From NCBI GenBank assembly GCA_905207485.1, contig CAJLLL010000067.1, forward strand, positions 1 through 6,233: a stretch of 6,233 bases of DNA, in the 5' to 3' direction. The position numbers and the translations under genes are program-made. How positions within the stretch are numbered: the stretch's first letter is position 1; every line of letters starts with the position of its first letter. Origin of the DNA: an uncultured Phascolarctobacterium sp. Its GTDB lineage: Bacteria; Bacillota; Negativicutes; Acidaminococcales; Acidaminococcaceae. Below are positions 5,811 to 6,233 of this stretch, in pieces. The notes beneath the pieces were generated by a model. That model saw only the letters and a program-made list of their open reading frames with translations. It did not search any database and was not told the origin of the DNA.

Positions 5811-6233
5811 ATGAAACTTTTTACAGCCCTCGGGCTCTCGCTGCTTCTCTGCACAGGCTTCGGCACAGCAGCAGCACAGGCAAACACTGTAAATACCACC
5901 GCAGAAAGGAATGTAGTGAATATGGAACAACTTAAATTAACAAACGAGTGGGATAAAATTTTTCCGCAAAGCAGCAAAGTAACTCACAGTAAAGTTACTT
6001 TTGTTAACCGTTATGGCGTTACGCTTGCCGCAGATATGTATGTACCCAAAAACGCACAGGGCAAACTGCCTGCCATTGCTGTAAGCGGCCCGTTCGGCGC
6101 AGTTAAGGAACAGGCTTCCGGCTTTTATGCGCAGGAGATGGCAGAACGCGGCTTTTTAACAATCGCCTTTGACCCTTCCTTTACAGGTGAAAGCGGCGGT
6201 ACCCCGCGTTATATGGCTTCGCCTGATATCAAT
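5811..6233 (+). CDS. Alpha/beta hydrolase, exported form, N-terminal part (cut by window end)
   Basis: The open frame runs 141 codons to the window edge without a stop. Residues 1-24 form a plausible Sec signal peptide: Lys2, a hydrophobic core at 3-18, and AQA at 22-24 as the cleavage site. The -1 residue before Cys14 is Leu, so it is not a good lipobox. The mature part matches the start of an alpha/beta hydrolase of the dienelactone hydrolase / YcjY-like type: KVTFVNRYGVTLAADMYVP (61-79), then the oxyanion-type SGPFG (92-96) and FDPSFTGESGG (120-130). The nucleophile elbow and the rest of the triad would lie beyond the window, so catalytic integrity cannot be judged. The start at 5811 has AAAGGA (5795-5800) 10 nt upstream. 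The gene follows the 76-residue ORF by 25 nt and is probably in its operon, under the divergent LysR protein. A second possible start lies at codon 38. Confidence 0.88.
   Translation, partial: MKLFTALGLSLLLCTGFGTAAAQANTVNTTAERNVVNMEQLKLTNEWDKIFPQSSKVTHSKVTFVNRYGVTLAADMYVPKNAQGKLPAIAVSGPFGAVKEQASGFYAQEMAERGFLTIAFDPSFTGESGGTPRYMASPDIN
5903..5924 (+). promoter_or_regulatory. Possible internal ribosome binding site and start within the hydrolase gene
   Basis: AGAAAGGA (5903-5910) lies 11 nt before an in-frame ATG (5922, codon 38), whose product would begin MEQLKLTNEWDKIF. That form would lack the signal peptide and stay in the cytoplasm. The arrangement echoes the first start, AGAAAGGA then ATG 10 nt later. 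It may be chance in purine-rich coding sequence. Confidence 0.3.

Noticed and set aside
5702..5977. Minus-strand frame of 91 codons across the small ORF and hydrolase start
   Set aside because: Antisense to two plausible genes with their own start signals; its hydrophobic content is the mirror of the signal-peptide region.

Overview
The window looks like chromosomal DNA from an anaerobic, low-to-mid GC member of the Firmicutes, most likely Negativicutes (Selenomonas/Phascolarctobacterium/Veillonella-like). This rests on the obg-proB-proA gene order, strong AGGAGG-type ribosome binding sites, TATAAT promoters and protein character. It is an inference; there is no rRNA or other marker to settle it.

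Left part (1-3896), minus strand: a compact operon obgE -> proB -> proA. It is read from a promoter just upstream of obgE and closed by two tandem intrinsic terminators at 33-122. ObgE is the ribosome-associated GTPase. ProB (glutamate 5-kinase with PUA domain) and ProA (glutamyl-phosphate reductase) carry out the first two steps of proline synthesis from glutamate. The gaps are 13 nt (obgE-proB) and 11 nt (proB-proA), and the proA ribosome binding site overlaps the proB stop codon, which suggests translational coupling.

Middle (3897-5429), minus strand: a small cytoplasmic SGNH/GDSL-type hydrolase and, upstream of it, a LysR-type transcriptional regulator. They are separated by 72 nt without a visible terminator and may share a transcript.

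Right part (5430-6233): a 125-bp divergent regulatory region, then a plus-strand unit made of an unrecognised 76-residue helical protein and, 25 nt later, the start of an alpha/beta hydrolase with a signal peptide, cut by the window edge. The divergent region holds back-to-back TATAAT promoters built on an identical 13-bp inverted sequence, and a perfect 16-bp palindrome between them that is the obvious candidate operator for the LysR protein. The simplest reading is that LysR controls the small protein and the hydrolase and represses itself.

The housekeeping half is ordinary. The less described material is the LysR / small protein / hydrolase module: the unidentified small ORF, the palindromic operator, and a second possible translation start inside the hydrolase gene that would give an unexported form. 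No mobile element, CRISPR array, tRNA or rRNA was seen.
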